NCBI GenBank assembly: GCA_032433765.1
Contig: JAVIAB010000092.1
Location: 68,510,660-68,574,659 of the forward strand
Reading direction: 5' to 3'
Length of the DNA: 64,000 nucleotides
Source: Megaustenia siamemsis
Lineage: Eukaryota; Mollusca; Gastropoda; Stylommatophora; Ariophantidae
How positions within the stretch are numbered: position 1 is the stretch's first letter; every line of letters starts with the position of its first letter. Below the pieces are notes generated by a model that was not told where the DNA came from, ran no database searches, and saw nothing but the letters and a program-made list of their open reading frames with translations. Of this stretch, positions 12,390-23,609 are shown one piece after another. A program made the position numbers and the translations under genes.

Positions 12390-12793
12390 GGCAATTAATA
12401 ACAAGAAAAGAAAACCACTGGAGACAATATGAATAACGATTTACAGAAGAATGTTGAGAACACTGTGGCAAATTAAAGGACGTCATATAGACGTCTTGAG
12501 TAAAGCCAGTACACAAAGAGAATGTCTGAAACGCGTTAGAAAATAGCAGTTGGCCTATTTTTGGCTGTGTCAAGAAAGGGAAATAATTTGTAAACATCGC
12601 AACAACAGTCAAGACTGAAGAAAAGAGAAACAGGGAAACCCAAAGACATAAAATAGTAAACAACATTGGTGGTCTAGCAATGAAAGCGATCGTCGGTAGG
12701 ACTGACAAGGGGACATCAAGAATAGGAATTCACACAGGCATGTGGCATACGTTCATAATCATGATGACGATGATGGCTTCATCATCATGTGCC
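12390..12793 (+). pseudogene. LINE 3' fragment, plus strand
   Basis: Plus-strand translation across small breaks gives IYRRMLRTLWQIKG, STQRECLKRVRK, a stop, then QLAYFWLCQERE. This is the linker region behind a LINE reverse transcriptase. It ends in a short ATGATG-like tail at about 12,760-12,790. The minus-strand LINE at 12,795-14,175 begins with its own 3' end directly beside it, so two LINE tails abut. Confidence 0.65.
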
Positions 12794-12794
12794 A

Positions 12795-14175
12795 TACCGG
12801 TTGGCGTAGGAGATCATGTCCCTCCACAATCTTCTATCTACAGTGCATCGTATCAGTTCTGTTGTTGACTGTTTTCCATGTCATGACACCAAGCTATCCA
12901 GTATTTTCTCTCTTTGTCGTCCGCGATCTCTCTTTCCTTTTATTTTGTCAGTTGTAACCAAGTATTCCAACTTTCCTCTTCTCATGATGTGCTCGAAAAA
13001 TGTTGATTGCTTCTTTCTGATGTTTTTTAAGAGCTCCCTTTTTGTGTTGGCCTCTTTGAGAACTTCCTCATTGGTCTTTTTATCTGTCCAGGGAACTTTC
13101 AACATTCTTCTCAGAAATCCCATCTCTGTGGCCTCTAATCATCTTTTCATTTGTTTGTCTACTGTCCATGATTCGCTTCCATAGGTCAGAATATAGCACC
13201 GTGACATATAGGTTCTATATAGCACCGATGAACTCTCTTTCTCATTTTTATTGACATAGATTTGTTGCATAAGATATTTTTCATTTTCTGAAATGCTATT
13301 TTGGCCTGAGCTATTCTGCTTTTTATTTCTGTGGTGCACTTGTTTCAGATTTGTCTCCTTTAATTTTATGGTGCATGATGGTGGTGATTGTTTCTTCGAT
13401 ATTACCATTACTCCTGTTTTCTTACTATTCTGACTGAGACATTTGTCTATCATTTCTTGTAGTTCATTCTCTGTCTCTGCTATTAAGACTGTGTCATCCG
13501 CATATCGCAAATTATGTATGGTGTGACCGTTGACTTCAATTCCTTTTTTGTCTACTATTGATCTCATAATATATTCGCTGTAAAGTGAAAACAAATCCGG
13601 CGACAGAACACAGCCTTGTCTGACTCCTTGCTTTATATATTAGAATTGTCCTGTTTGATTGTTAATTCGTATAACTGCTGCTTGTTGCCAATACACGTTT
13701 TTTTATGATTCGCAGATCCTTGCCATCAATGTTTAATTTCTCCAGCATATTGATTATTTCCACATGTTTTACTTTGTCAAATGCTTTCGTGTAGTCTATA
13801 AAGCACATATATAGATCTTTCTTTACCTCTATAGATCTTTCTATCAATGCTCTTAAGATGTATATTGCATTATTGATGCCCTTTCCTTCCACAAATCCAC
13901 ATTGTTCCTCACTTATTTCTGGTTTTATTTTGTCCTTACACGTGTCATGATTATTCTTAGTAATATTTTAGTCATATGGCTCATGAGACTAATAGTGCGA
14001 TGGTCTTCACAATCAGTGGCTCCTGACTTCTTCGGTATGGCTACAAAGATAGATTTTAGTAGATCTTTGGGTATGTGTCCAGTGTTATATATGTCGTTGA
14101 GTAATTTTGTTATGACTTGTACTCCCAGCTCTCCTAATGCATTTATCTCTTCGATTGTTGATGATGGCTAAGGTA
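12795..14175 (-). pseudogene. LINE reverse transcriptase, truncated (family 1)
   Basis: Read on the minus strand from 14,175 to 12,795. Upstream motifs KSGATDCEDHRTISLMSH (about 14,030-13,975) lead to FIDYTKAFDKVKHVEI within 13,892-13,662. Next is the YADD box (about 13,504-13,493) in LRYADDTVLIAETENELQEM. After that comes the C-terminal linker MGFLRRMLKVPWTDKKTNEE (from 13,123). Frames change between blocks and there is a 48-bp deletion relative to the copy at 34,766-35,185. No endonuclease domain is seen. This copy is important because it contains the uninterrupted version of the site occupied by the Polinton element at 23,610. Confidence 0.88.
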
Positions 14176-14359
14176 CTTTTTTCAGAAAAACAAATTCAGC
14201 CCTAAAATTAGTTACCAACAAGCTTAATGGAAAGTTCATAGACCCTGATAAACATATAATTAACTATTTATGCCGTACATTTCAAAAGTATTTTAAAATA
14301 TGTACACACCTGATTCACGCGGGATCAGTTTTAAATTTTCGTTGCAGGAGTGAGACTGT

Positions 14360-15665
14360 CATGTCTTCAGCTCTTTCATAACAATGGTTGAAACAATTTG
14401 ACCTGTCATGTCTTCTACTCTTTCAATAACAATGGTTGAAACAATTTGACCTGTCATGTCTTCTTACTCTTTCAATAACAATGGTTGAAACAATTTGACC
14501 TGTAACAATGTCTTCTACTCTTTCAATAACAATGGTTGAAACAATTTGACCTGTCATGTCTTCTACTCTTTCAATAACAATGGTTGAAACAATTTGACCT
14601 GTCAGGTCTTCAACTCTTTCCATAACAATGGTTGAAACAATTTGACCTGTCATGTCTTCAGCTCTTTCCATAACAATGGTTGAAACAATTTGACCTGTCA
14701 TGTCTTCTACTCTTTCAATAACAATGGTTGAAACAATTTGACCTGTCATGTCTTCACTCTTTCACTAATAATGGTTGAAACAATTTGACCTGTCATGTCT
14801 TCAACTCTTTCAATAACAATGGTTGAAACAATTTGACCTGCGATGTCTTCAACTCTTTCAATAACAATGGTTGAAACAATTTGACCTGTCATGTCTTCAA
14901 CTCTTTCCATAACAATGGTTGAAACAATTTGACCTGTGATGTCTTCAACTCTTTCCATAACAATGGTTGAAACAATTTGACCTGTGATGTCTTCAACTCT
15001 TTCCATAACAATGGTTGAAACAATTTGACCTGCGATGTCTTCAACTCTTTCCATAACAATGGTTGAAACAATTTGACCTGTGATGTCTTCAACTCTTTCC
15101 ATAACAATGGTTGAAGCAATTTGACCTGCGATGTCTTCAACTCTTTCCATAACAATGGTTGAAACAATTTGACCTGCGATGTCTTCAACTCTTTCCATAA
15201 CAATGGTTGAAACAATTTGACCTGCGATGTCTTCAACTCTTTCCATAACAATGGTTGAAACAATTTGACCTGTGATGTCTTCACCTCTTTCCATAACAAT
15301 GGTTGAAACAATTTGACCTGTGATGTCTTCAACTCTTTCCATAACAATGGTTGAAACAATTTGACCTGCGATGTCTTCAACTCTTTCAGTAATAATGGTT
15401 GAAACAATTTGACCTGCGATGTCTTCAACTCTTTCAGTAATAATGGTTGAAACAATTTGACCTGTGATGTCTGCAACTCTTTCCATAACAATGGTTGAAA
15501 CAATTTGACCTGCGATGTCTTCAACTCTTTCAGTAATAATGGTTGAAACAATTTGACCTGCGATGTCTTTAACTCTTTCAGTAATAATGGTTGAAACAAT
15601 TTGACCTGCGATGTCTTCAACTCTTTCAATAATAATGGTTGAAACAATTTGACCTGCGATGTCCG
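14360..15665. repeat. 48-bp satellite array
   Basis: About 27 units of ataacaatggttgaaacaat plus ttgacctgtgatgtcttcaa plus ctctttcc, period 48. Because 48 is a multiple of three, two minus-strand frames stay open for hundreds of codons (15,486-14,746 and 15,647-14,889), giving 16-residue repeats such as MERVEDITGQIVSTIV. The left end has units with insertions that break phase. I treat it as satellite, not a gene. Confidence 0.95.
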
Positions 15666-17215
15666 TTGTTATTTCAGTGACGTCAGTTCTATAATCAGCG
15701 TTTCCAATCTAAATCATTAGGCTTCCTTACTTGCCAGTGTATTGAATCCTTACAAATGTGAATGTAAGAGAAAAACTCACGCAGAATAGTGATGAAACTA
15801 GAGGAAAGAACGAAACAGAAAATAATGAATAATGCAGCACAAGGAATGGAAAACTATTGGGAGATTTTGTGAGGCTATGCTTTTTATAAGAAAGAAAATG
15901 ATGGAAACTACAACTTTATAGTGTTATGCAAATAAATCATCATTTAACATGGATCCATCATCACCGAAAAACTGCCGTTCAAAGCAATTAAGGTGTCAGC
16001 CACGTTTGTAGTACAGAAGGCATGTGATGTTTTCACATATTCAAACACTTCACGCGACCCGACCTTGCTGGTGATTGACATAACTTGACGAGGTTTTTAT
16101 AGAAGAAAACATGACAGATTTTGATTAAGAATTGATTTATTCCCACGTGGCAGGTTTTCTTGTTTTGATGAGAGAATTTTTTTGATGTATTCTACCAGAG
16201 TCATTTCAGGAGGCGTTAATGAAAAAATCAATATTTAAACGAAAAAGTACTTTACAGGTAACAAAATCGTTGATATAACAAATGAAATAAAGTAACGATC
16301 GTTCATAATTTATTAACATTTAAGAGTAATACTTTTAGTGCATTTTAAATATAAAAATAGAATTATACAATTGATTAAAATTAACGTAATCCCTTTTTCC
16401 TTTGTATTACATAGAAAACCAATAAAGCTGCTTATTAAATTTATCCTTTGTGTTGAGTCGCTATATTTTTGTATGTTCGCCTAGTTATAATATGGGATTG
16501 TACTGCATATAATTTGCTCACTCTGTTTCTCTCTTTTTTTTAAATTTAAATTTTCTGTTCTTTTTGTTTTTGTTTTGTATCCTTTATATTATTTAACTTT
16601 TTTTTAGTTACTTGGAGTTTGAAATTAGGAGTTTGATCACATTATGTGCTTCTTTAAAAAAAGGGGGTTGGGGGGGTGCATTTTAGCTGCAGGGGAAGCC
16701 ATGTATTACTTACATTAAAAAAACATTTACTGGACGTTAGGATGGCTTCTTGTACTGTTCATCTCGACCCAGTTGTTTTGGTGCAGCGATATACAATTTG
16801 TGCATTGAAAACTCTACTATCGTCATTAGTGTCGTAGTACATAACGATAATGATCATTACAAGAAAGATATAAAGTCAACTAGGGTGGGGTGTGAGGGGG
16901 GAGGGAGTGGGAAGGAGGTAAAAGGACAACAGCTAAACTAGAGGTGAAAAGTGTAGCCTTGATGGAGTAAAGAGGGAAGAATGGCTGCAGCATGCCAGAA
17001 GTGGGGAGACTTTGTTGTTGCCCTAGAAGACTCCACGAGACATACCGGCCAATGATTGACTTTTCGGTCTGTGATGGGACAAGTGTACCGGTCAATGTCT
17101 ACCTTATCTTTCTCTGACGTCACAAAGGTGTACTGACCAATGGCTGTCTTATGGACCTGTGCCCAATTAGAAGAGAGAAGGAAGTTGTGGAGTAGACTAT
17201 AATTGAAAAATAAAG
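15666..17215. other. AT-rich non-coding stretch
   Basis: Strongly AT-rich with no supported gene. A poly-purine/G run (aaaaaaagggggttggggggg) sits at about 16,656-16,678, and a G-rich gggtgggg tract near 16,885. Short ORFs here lack any recognisable motif. Confidence 0.5.
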
Positions 17216-18640
17216 CAGTTGTTAATAGTATAGCTTTAGTGCAGCTTTAGTCAATAGTATAGCTTTAGTCAATAGTATAGCTTTAGTGCAGCTTTAGTCA
17301 ATAGTATAGCTTTAGTGCGACTTTAGTCAATAGTATAGCTTTAGTTAATAGTATAGCTATAGTGTAGTTTTAGTAAATAGTATAGCTTTAGTGCGACTTT
17401 AGTTAATAGTATAGCTTTAGTGTAGTTTTAGTAAATAGTATAGCTTTAGTGCAGCTTTAGTTTATAGTATAGCTTTAGTGCGACTTTATTTAATAGTATA
17501 GCTTTAGTGCGACTTTAGTTAATAGTATAGCTTTAGTGTAGTTTTAGTTAATAGTATAGCTTTAGTGCAGCTTTAGTTAATAGTATGGCTTTAGTGCAGC
17601 TTTAGTTAATAGTATAGCTTTAGTGCGACTTTAGTTAATAGTATAGCTTTAGTGCGACTTTAGTTAATAGTATAGCTTTAGTGCAGCTTTAGTCAATAGT
17701 ATAGCTTTAGTGCAGCTTTAGTTAATAGTATAGCTTTAGTGCAGCTTTAGTTAATATTATAACTTTAGTGCAGCTTTAGTTAATAGTATAGCTTTAGTGC
17801 AGCTTTAGTTAATATTATAACTTTAGTGCAGCTTTAGTTAATAGTATAGCTTTAGTGCAGCTTTAGTTAATAGTATAGCTTTAGTGCAGCTTTAGTTAAT
17901 AGTATAGCTTTAGTGCAGCTTTAGTTAATATTATAACTTTAGTGCAGCTTTAGTTAATATTATAACTTAAGTGCAGCTTTAGTTAATATTATAACTTTAG
18001 TGCAGCTTTAGTTAATATTATAACTTTAGTGCAGCTTTAGTTAATATTATAACTTTAGTGCAGCTTTAGTTAATATTATAACTTTAGTGCAGCTTTAGTT
18101 AATATTATAACCTTAGTGCAGCTTTAGTCAATAGTATAGCTTTAGTGCAGCTTTAGTTAATATTATAACTTTAGTGCAGCTTTAGTTAATAGTATAGCTT
18201 TAGTGCAGCTTTAGTTAATAGTATAGCTCTAGTGTAGCTTCAATTATTAGTATAGCTATAGCGTAGCTTTAATTATTAGTATAGCTAAAGTGTAGCTTTA
18301 GTTAATAGTATAGCTATATTATGTAGCTATAGTTTATAGTATTGCTATAGTGTAGCTATAGTTATTAGTATTGCTATAGTGTAGCTTTAGTTATTAGTAT
18401 ATCTATAGTGTAGCTTTAATTATTAATATAGTTATAGTGGAGCTTTATATACTAGTATAGCTATAGTGTAGCTTTAGTTATTAGTATAGCTAAAGTGTAG
18501 CTATAGTTATTAGTATTGCTATAGTGTAGCTTTAGTTATTAGTATAGCTATAGTGTAGCTTTAGTTATTAGTATAGCTATAGTGTAGCTATAGTTATTAG
18601 TATTGCTATAGTGTAGCTTTATTTATTAGCATAGCTCTAA
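17216..18640. repeat. 29-bp satellite array
   Basis: Units of agttaatagtatagctttag plus tgcagcttt, period 29, about 49 copies. Variants include gcgac for gcagc and tattataac for tagtatagc. The right end (about 18,230-18,640) is more diverged, with ttattagtatagctatagtg units. This is the usual pattern of an older flank and a younger homogeneous core. Confidence 0.96.
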
Positions 18641-18724
18641 AGGAGCAAGCTTAAATATGTTTATACAGTTAGTAGTCTAAAACTCCTGTTGACAGTTCGC
18701 ACTGAATGTTAGCATTAATGTATT

Positions 18725-19395
18725 TCCAACATGAAAACAGGTCTTGGAGATGAAATGGTATAGATACATAATACAGAGAAGATATCACCAATGAAGAAGT
18801 ACGTGAAAGAATCCAACGATCAACCGGACCAATGAAAGACTTACTATCACTAATAAAAGAGCCTGAGGCTGACCTGGTACGGACACGTCACGTGGCTTAC
18901 AGACATTGACAAAACCGTTCTGCAAGGCATAGTAGCAGGAAAAATAAGACAGGAGATAAGCACACAATATCAAATATAAAAAAAAGATTAAATACCATGC
19001 GGGGCACGAGTTTTCTGCAGAAAACAGAAAATAAACATACAAAATGGTATTGAGCGGTTTAACTAACAGAAAGACAAGACAAACTACAACGTTTCGTCAA
19101 AAGCATTCATCAGATATAGCAAACAAACAATACACATTAAACACAAAAATCCAAGTTAGAAAACACGACACATGTCTAAAAAAAATGGCGGAAAAAAACG
19201 GTGGCCAGGAATTACGTAGAAAAGAAGACATGGGACACAAACGAAAAGATGAATGGGTTACATCAATGAACGGACAGGAATGTCCTTCGTTGTATTACAA
19301 AAAGCTGCTCTAAATGGCGAGGATTGGAAGCAAATTGTGAAAATGTTATCTATGGTGCTCCTTTCACCGACAAGGTTATGGGATAATTAATTGAT
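18725..19395 (+). pseudogene. LINE C-terminal fragment split by an insertion
   Basis: The plus-strand frames give ITNEEVRERIQ-like and GPMKDLLSLIKE-like segments, then WYGHVTWLTD and KTVLQGIVAGKIRQ (about 18,790-18,960). These are LINE C-terminal motifs of a family different from the others in the window. Matching downstream sequence (VLQKAALNGEDWKQIVKML-like, about 19,280-19,350) resumes after a foreign stretch at about 18,985-19,190. The 3' end has a TTGATTGATT tail near 19,389. The ORF is broken in several places. Confidence 0.65.
18985..19190 (-). mobile_element. Possible Penelope-like terminal repeat remnant
   Basis: On the minus strand about 19,113-19,085 reads CTGATGA, an eight-base-scale loop region, then CGAAAC. 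These are the two conserved core strings of a hammerhead ribozyme, which Penelope-like elements are known to carry in their terminal repeats. The spacing is short and the middle stem is weak, so I call it a relic. It interrupts the LINE fragment at 18,725-19,395. Confidence 0.35.
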
Positions 19396-19699
19396 TGATT
19401 CCAAACATTCTTTTGATAAGTTACTAAACCCAGGTCGGCTGTTATTTGTTCACCACTAAATGACTCCTGGCTAATCTATTAGCGTAGTCATCCACTTCTT
19501 CGACTTTTGAGCTTTCTATTAACGTGGCTCACGTCTGAAAGTGTCAAATTTATGTCCAGGTATTATTTTTCCTCTCAAAGTTTGCTTCTCGTTCCCCAAA
19601 GCCTCTTTCATTATTACATTATTACACTTTTTGTGATTATTGATATTTTTTTTTGTTCGTTCGCCAGCTTTTACCTCTGACGAAGTCCCTAAAACTAGG
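19396..19699. other. Unassigned spacer
   Basis: About 300 bp with no supported gene, repeat or element end. Confidence 0.5.
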
Positions 19700-19974
19700 A
19701 ACTAAATTTTGCGTGTTAATCCATTTTTTCCTGGCAGCCGTGTGCACATCGGTCCTTCGCCGCACAGGCAGATAACTCCGATTTCGGAGGTACTCGTATT
19801 TTTTCCGTCGATGAGTAATTGACACTTCAAGCCGGGCCTCACTGCTGAGACCAGGGATGGTTGCCGCAGAGATAAATCATAAATAAAAACCCCATCCGGT
19901 GTAGCTGGTATTTGAACCCACAACCTCTCTGTCTCGAGGCCGGCGTCTTGCCTCAAGACAAACCATTCCCCCAA
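19700..19974 (-). mobile_element. tRNA-derived SINE, minus strand
   Basis: On the minus strand the element starts near 19,974 with a tRNA-like head. Tggtttgtcttgaggcaaga takes the A-box place and GGTTCAAATACC (about 19,910-19,921) fits the B box, at about tRNA spacing. A body of about 200 bp follows. The tail is not clear. Confidence 0.65.
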
Positions 19975-20224
19975 TATTGATCTTAATACTTTTTAATTTT
20001 AATTATAAGCAAATTTTGTGTGCATAACTTTCATGGCAGTTTAAAATCAAGTTATCCTACCCAGACTAAGAAAATAATTTCAAAGATACAGCCGAATAAA
20101 CTAATGTTGCATTTTTGCATTCGCCCAATGACTAAAGGAACACACCTCCTCATCATCCTCCCTTAAAAGAACGTTAAGTTGGCGTGTATACGTTGTGTTG
20201 TAGTTTGCAGTAAAACTGTGATGC

Positions 20225-20465
20225 ATGCGCCTTTCGGCCCAACACATTCGACTTCAGATTGTTATTTTTGAGTACCGGGTTGTCTTCCCCTTTCGACCCC
20301 TACTCGCATGGCCGGACTAGATAGGTTAATCTGTTACTGGAGGCACCACGAAAGGGTGGAGTAAGGTCTGGATAGTTCTGGTTGACCGATCCCGTCGCAA
20401 GCCATCAGCTGTGGGTCGCTGACAATTTCCAGCTCTAAGGCTGAAAGGCGACTTTGCCTCCCAAA
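20225..20465 (+). mobile_element. SINE-like dispersed repeat, copy 1
   Basis: Shares the block ggccggactagataggttaa ... ctggaggcacc ... gcaagccat with 55,555-55,790 (plus) and its inverted copy at 43,900-44,160 (minus), about 75-80 percent alike by eye over 200 bp. It starts and ends with short cctttcggcc / ggctgaaagg complements, which can pair. No protein is encoded. The family is unrecognised. Confidence 0.6.
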
Positions 20466-21776
20466 CTTATGTTGAATTCAGTCCTCGTCTTTATTCCTAA
20501 ATATGGCGTAATGCCTATTTTTATGTCTATATATTTAATTTGTCTAATTTTATTTCCACGAATTATTGTCAAAGTATAAAGGATGCTCTTGATAGGATTG
20601 GTTATTGGTTATTATTGATTATGGAAGGCCTCAGTATCACTCAAACGAATTAAAATTCGTAATTGCTCAACCGCCCGTGCCAGTGGAATCATTCGAATTG
20701 CTAACTCATCTCCCAAACAAAGAAAGGTAAATATAGTCCCCATCGTAGCAGTCTCAGCACACGCCAAAAGACATCAGGCGAAACCGCGCAGAAAGTGAAC
20801 ACAGCCAACTGTTCCCTGTCATACGACATCATCATTCATCGTAAACAAGCGGGATATCGAAACAGGATCAAAACGGATGAGAAACACAGCTCATGGTGTG
20901 CACAGAGCACTTAACTCATAGCTCCTGCAACAAGCCGGACTTGGATTACGAGGAAACTGCAAGAAGGAACACTTTTCAGACATAGCCTTCAATGGTTCCT
21001 GCCGCCTATCCACCATATACCATGGAAGTTCACGTCCTCCCGAAAATGATGATCGTCGTAGCACTTGATGTTTGATAGGATTATTACCTTTGTTCCCTGG
21101 CAGCTGCATCCGTCCGGTCCTCATCATCTAACTCTACTGTCTCACCCTTTTAAGCATATCCCCAGCAACCACAACTCGGGTGACCGGCTAATCGAGAATA
21201 AAAGACAATACAACCGCCTTGACATCACTGCGCGAGAGAAAAGTAGACTACTTCTAGTTTCAGTAGCAATGTTATCATATTGCACATATGTCGGATAAAG
21301 CTGAATTTTATTATTTTTTTTAAAGATATAAAAGTTTTTTTCTCTTCGTTTTTTTTTAATGTGAGGCTGTTGGAAGTTGCCTATAACAGTCAGAGTCGAG
21401 GTGACATTTGTTTCTCTCGTGCAAGAAAAACGGAAATGCACGAGCGCTGCTCGAGGACAAGGGCACCGTGATAAAATTGTGATTGAATTAGTGCGGTCAG
21501 GAGAGTAAGTTTATTTTGTTACAGACGCTGCGTTCAGGGTTGTTCATTTTTAGCAGGGGTGTTGGTGTGTTTTCGTCCAGTGTTTATGAACGTTCAACTT
21601 GTTACGTGTTTGTGAAGGGTGTTTTAACGCCAGTTTAACTGTTTCAGTACTGTAGGTCACCACTGTGAGAGACGCTGCTCCTTATGATGTGCAAGATGCA
21701 CCAAGATGCAAAGAGAAGCTGCTGTAAAGCTGATGATAATGACAATTTTTAAAAAAAGAAGAAAAAAGTGGTATGG
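20466..21776. other. Unassigned region
   Basis: No gene that I can support. Small ORFs (for example 21,127-20,891 minus) have no known motif. The stretch ends at the Penelope-like element boundary. Confidence 0.5.
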
Positions 21777-21809
21777 TAACAGCTTTACGTGGTAATTAAC
21801 AAAACATAA

Positions 21810-21842
21810 GTCGACGTTTCGGCCAAGTAGGCCTTCAGCTGG
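21810..21842 (-). ncRNA. Hammerhead-like motif in Penelope terminal repeat
   Basis: On the minus strand: CTGAAG, a GCC/GGC stem with a TACTT loop, CGAAAC, then GTCGAC. This follows the order of a minimal type I hammerhead (CUGANGA, stem II, CGAAA, stem III, cleavage site GUC). The A expected after CTGANG is absent, so cleavage is doubtful. The same motif is at 23,119-23,150 on the plus strand. Confidence 0.4.
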
Positions 21843-21858
21843 AAAAGCAAACAAAAAC

Positions 21859-21860
<2 letters not shown>

Positions 21861-21906
<46 letters not shown>
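21861..21906. repeat. (AT)n microsatellite
   Basis: An uninterrupted alternating AT run of about 46 bp inside the left repeat of the Penelope-like element. Confidence 0.97.
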
Positions 21907-21909
<3 letters not shown>

Positions 21910-22072
21910 AATATGTACACAAATCAAACTACATAGCGATAATATGCTAGATACTCAAGAAAGGAAATAAAAAAGGTCACTCCCCTGTGGTCCAGAGCGT
22001 GGCCAGCTTCTGAATGAACTAAAATAAGTGGGCGGGATGACCAACTATATATATCACTGACCAGGCAGTCAA

Positions 22073-22642
22073 GTGAGAAGACGAAAGGGTTCTAAAAATA
22101 TGGGAAGTTCAGATCCCACTACCCGCCTACTTTTCAGTGATCCTCCTTTGATAGCTTTCAACCGCGACAGGATTCTGAGAGACATTCTTGTCACGAGCCA
22201 CCTACCCCGCTCAAATCACAAACACCTTGGTACTGTTCGTTGTGGACGTCGAGTTTGCAGAACTTGTGACTACGTGCTTTGCACCGATTCTGTCTTGTTC
22301 CCTAATAGGTAATTCGACAAGGAGGAGTTTACTTGTGTGTCACGGAATATCATCTACACCGTAATATGTAAGCATTGCCAGATGACGTATTTGGGCGAGT
22401 CAGGACGACGCTTGGATAACAGATTTTGTGAGCATCTTCGTGATGTTGAGCAAAAGACTGGCAGCCCGGTGTCTGCCCATTTCAACTTCCCTGGCCCTAG
22501 TAGTAAACCTGACATGCAAGTTATTGGCACTGTTTCGCGTCATTCCAGCAATCGCAGCTGGTTCGCCCTTGAGAATCGCCTCATTGCCCAGTTCGGTTCG
22601 GTGTCCCCCCGTGGCATGAACATACCGCTCTCATACACATAG
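22073..22642 (+). pseudogene. Penelope-like GIY-YIG endonuclease, one in-frame stop
   Basis: One continuous frame encodes the end of a Penelope-like polyprotein, interrupted by a TAA at 22,310-22,312. Before the stop, residues such as PPLIAFNRDRILRDILV and CGRRVCRTCDYV match the linker and Cys-rich motif known before the nuclease. After it, NIIYTVICKHCQMTYLGESG begins the GIY-YIG fold (here IIY...YLG), with Arg in SGRRLDNRFCEH and Glu in LENRLIAQF at the places of catalytic residues. The N-terminal reverse transcriptase is absent. A stop plus the missing polymerase mean the copy cannot act alone. In the family, the nuclease nicks target DNA for reverse transcription. Confidence 0.82.
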
Positions 22643-22890
22643 GACACCTACCACACATTTCTTACCCCCATGCGCTGCCAATCCTATACATGTATATATA
22701 TATATTTGTCCCCATATGTATTGGCACATTTGGACACCTTCTGGTTTTATTTTGTGTGCTTTGTGGTAATATATACGGATTTATGCTTGTGCGCATATAT
22801 GGTTATGTACAAATGCTTTTTTACACATCTGTTCGTTGTGCACACACACAGTTAGATGTACACAGTTTATACGTATCTTGTACCCACCTC

Positions 22891-23183
22891 CCCATATTTT
22901 TAGAACCCTTCCGTCTTGTCACCTAACTGCCTGGTCAGTGAGATATATAGTTGGTCAACCCGCCCACTTATTTTAGTTCATTCAGAAGCTGACCACGCTC
23001 TGGACCGCAGGGAAGTGACTTTTTATTTATTTCCTTTCTTGTGTATCTAGCATATTATCGCCATGCAGTGAGATTTGTGTACATATCCTTATATACATTG
23101 TGTTGTTGTTTGCTTTTCCAGCTGAAGGTCTACTTGGCCGAAACGCCGACTTTTGTTTTGTTAATTACCACTTAAAGCTGTTA
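22891..23183 (-). repeat. Right inverted terminal repeat of Penelope-like element
   Basis: Pairs with 21,777-22,104. It includes a plus-strand hammerhead-like string at 23,119-23,150 with CTGAAG, TACTT loop and CGAAAC. It lacks the (AT)n tract. Confidence 0.85.
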
Positions 23184-23603
23184 TCATCATCATCATCATA
23201 CCGGTTGGCGTAGGCGATCATGTCCCTCCACAATCTTCTATCTACAGTGCATCGTATCAGTTCTGTTGTTGACTGTTTTCCATGTCATGACACCAAGCTA
23301 TCCAGTATTTTCTCTCTTTGTCGTCCGCGATCTCTCTTTTCTTTTATTTTGCCAGTTGTAACCAAGTATTCCAATTTTCCTCTTCTCATGATGTGCCCGA
23401 AAAATGTTGATTGCTTCTTTCTGATGTTTTTTTAAGAGCTCCCTTTTTGTGTTGGCCTCTTTGAGAACTTCCTCATTGGTCTTTTTAGCTGTCCAGGGAA
23501 TTTTCAACATTCTTCTGAGAAATCCCATCTCTGTGGCCTCTAATCGTTTTTTCATTTGTTTGTCTACTGTTCATGATTCGCTTCCATAGGTCAGAATTGG
23601 TTC
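23184..23603 (-). pseudogene. LINE family 1, 3' part (left of Polinton insertion)
   Basis: Near-identical to 12,800-13,200: cataccggttggcgtagg next to the catcatcat tail, and minus-strand codons for RLEATEMGFLRRMLKIPWT (within 23,555-23,298). The LINE stops at 23,603 and resumes at 34,766, beyond the Polinton-type element. Together the two halves form one truncated LINE copy. Confidence 0.92.
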
Positions 23604-23609
23604 TACGTT
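23604..23609. repeat. Target-site duplication, left copy
   Basis: TACGTT, repeated exactly at 34,760-34,765. The uninterrupted LINE paralogue near 13,220 has TATATA at the same place between ggttc and gcaccgatgaac. Six bases is the known length for Polinton/Maverick insertions. Confidence 0.93.

Larger units (their letters stand above)
21777..22104 (+). repeat. Left inverted terminal repeat of Penelope-like element
   Basis: Reverse complement of 22,891-23,183, from taacagctttacgtggt at the outer end to ggttctaaaaatatggg at the inner end. The length difference comes mainly from the (AT)n run at 21,861-21,906, which the other arm lacks. Single-base differences are scattered. Confidence 0.85.
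21777..23183 (+). mobile_element. Penelope-like element remnant with inverted terminal repeats
   Basis: A 1.4-kb insertion. The ends (21,777-22,104 and 22,891-23,183) are inverted copies of each other, roughly 300 bp long. The middle encodes the C-terminal part of a Penelope-like retroelement protein: a linker plus a GIY-YIG endonuclease. Penelope-like elements are known to carry long terminal repeats that may be inverted. The reverse transcriptase itself is missing. The left repeat contains a pure (AT)n run. The right end meets the catcatcat tail of a LINE at 23,184. Confidence 0.8.

Noticed and set aside
14746..15647. Two long minus-strand ORFs (246 and 252 codons) as genes
   Set aside because: Both arise from a 48-bp satellite whose period is a multiple of three; there is no promoter, start context, or non-repeat part.
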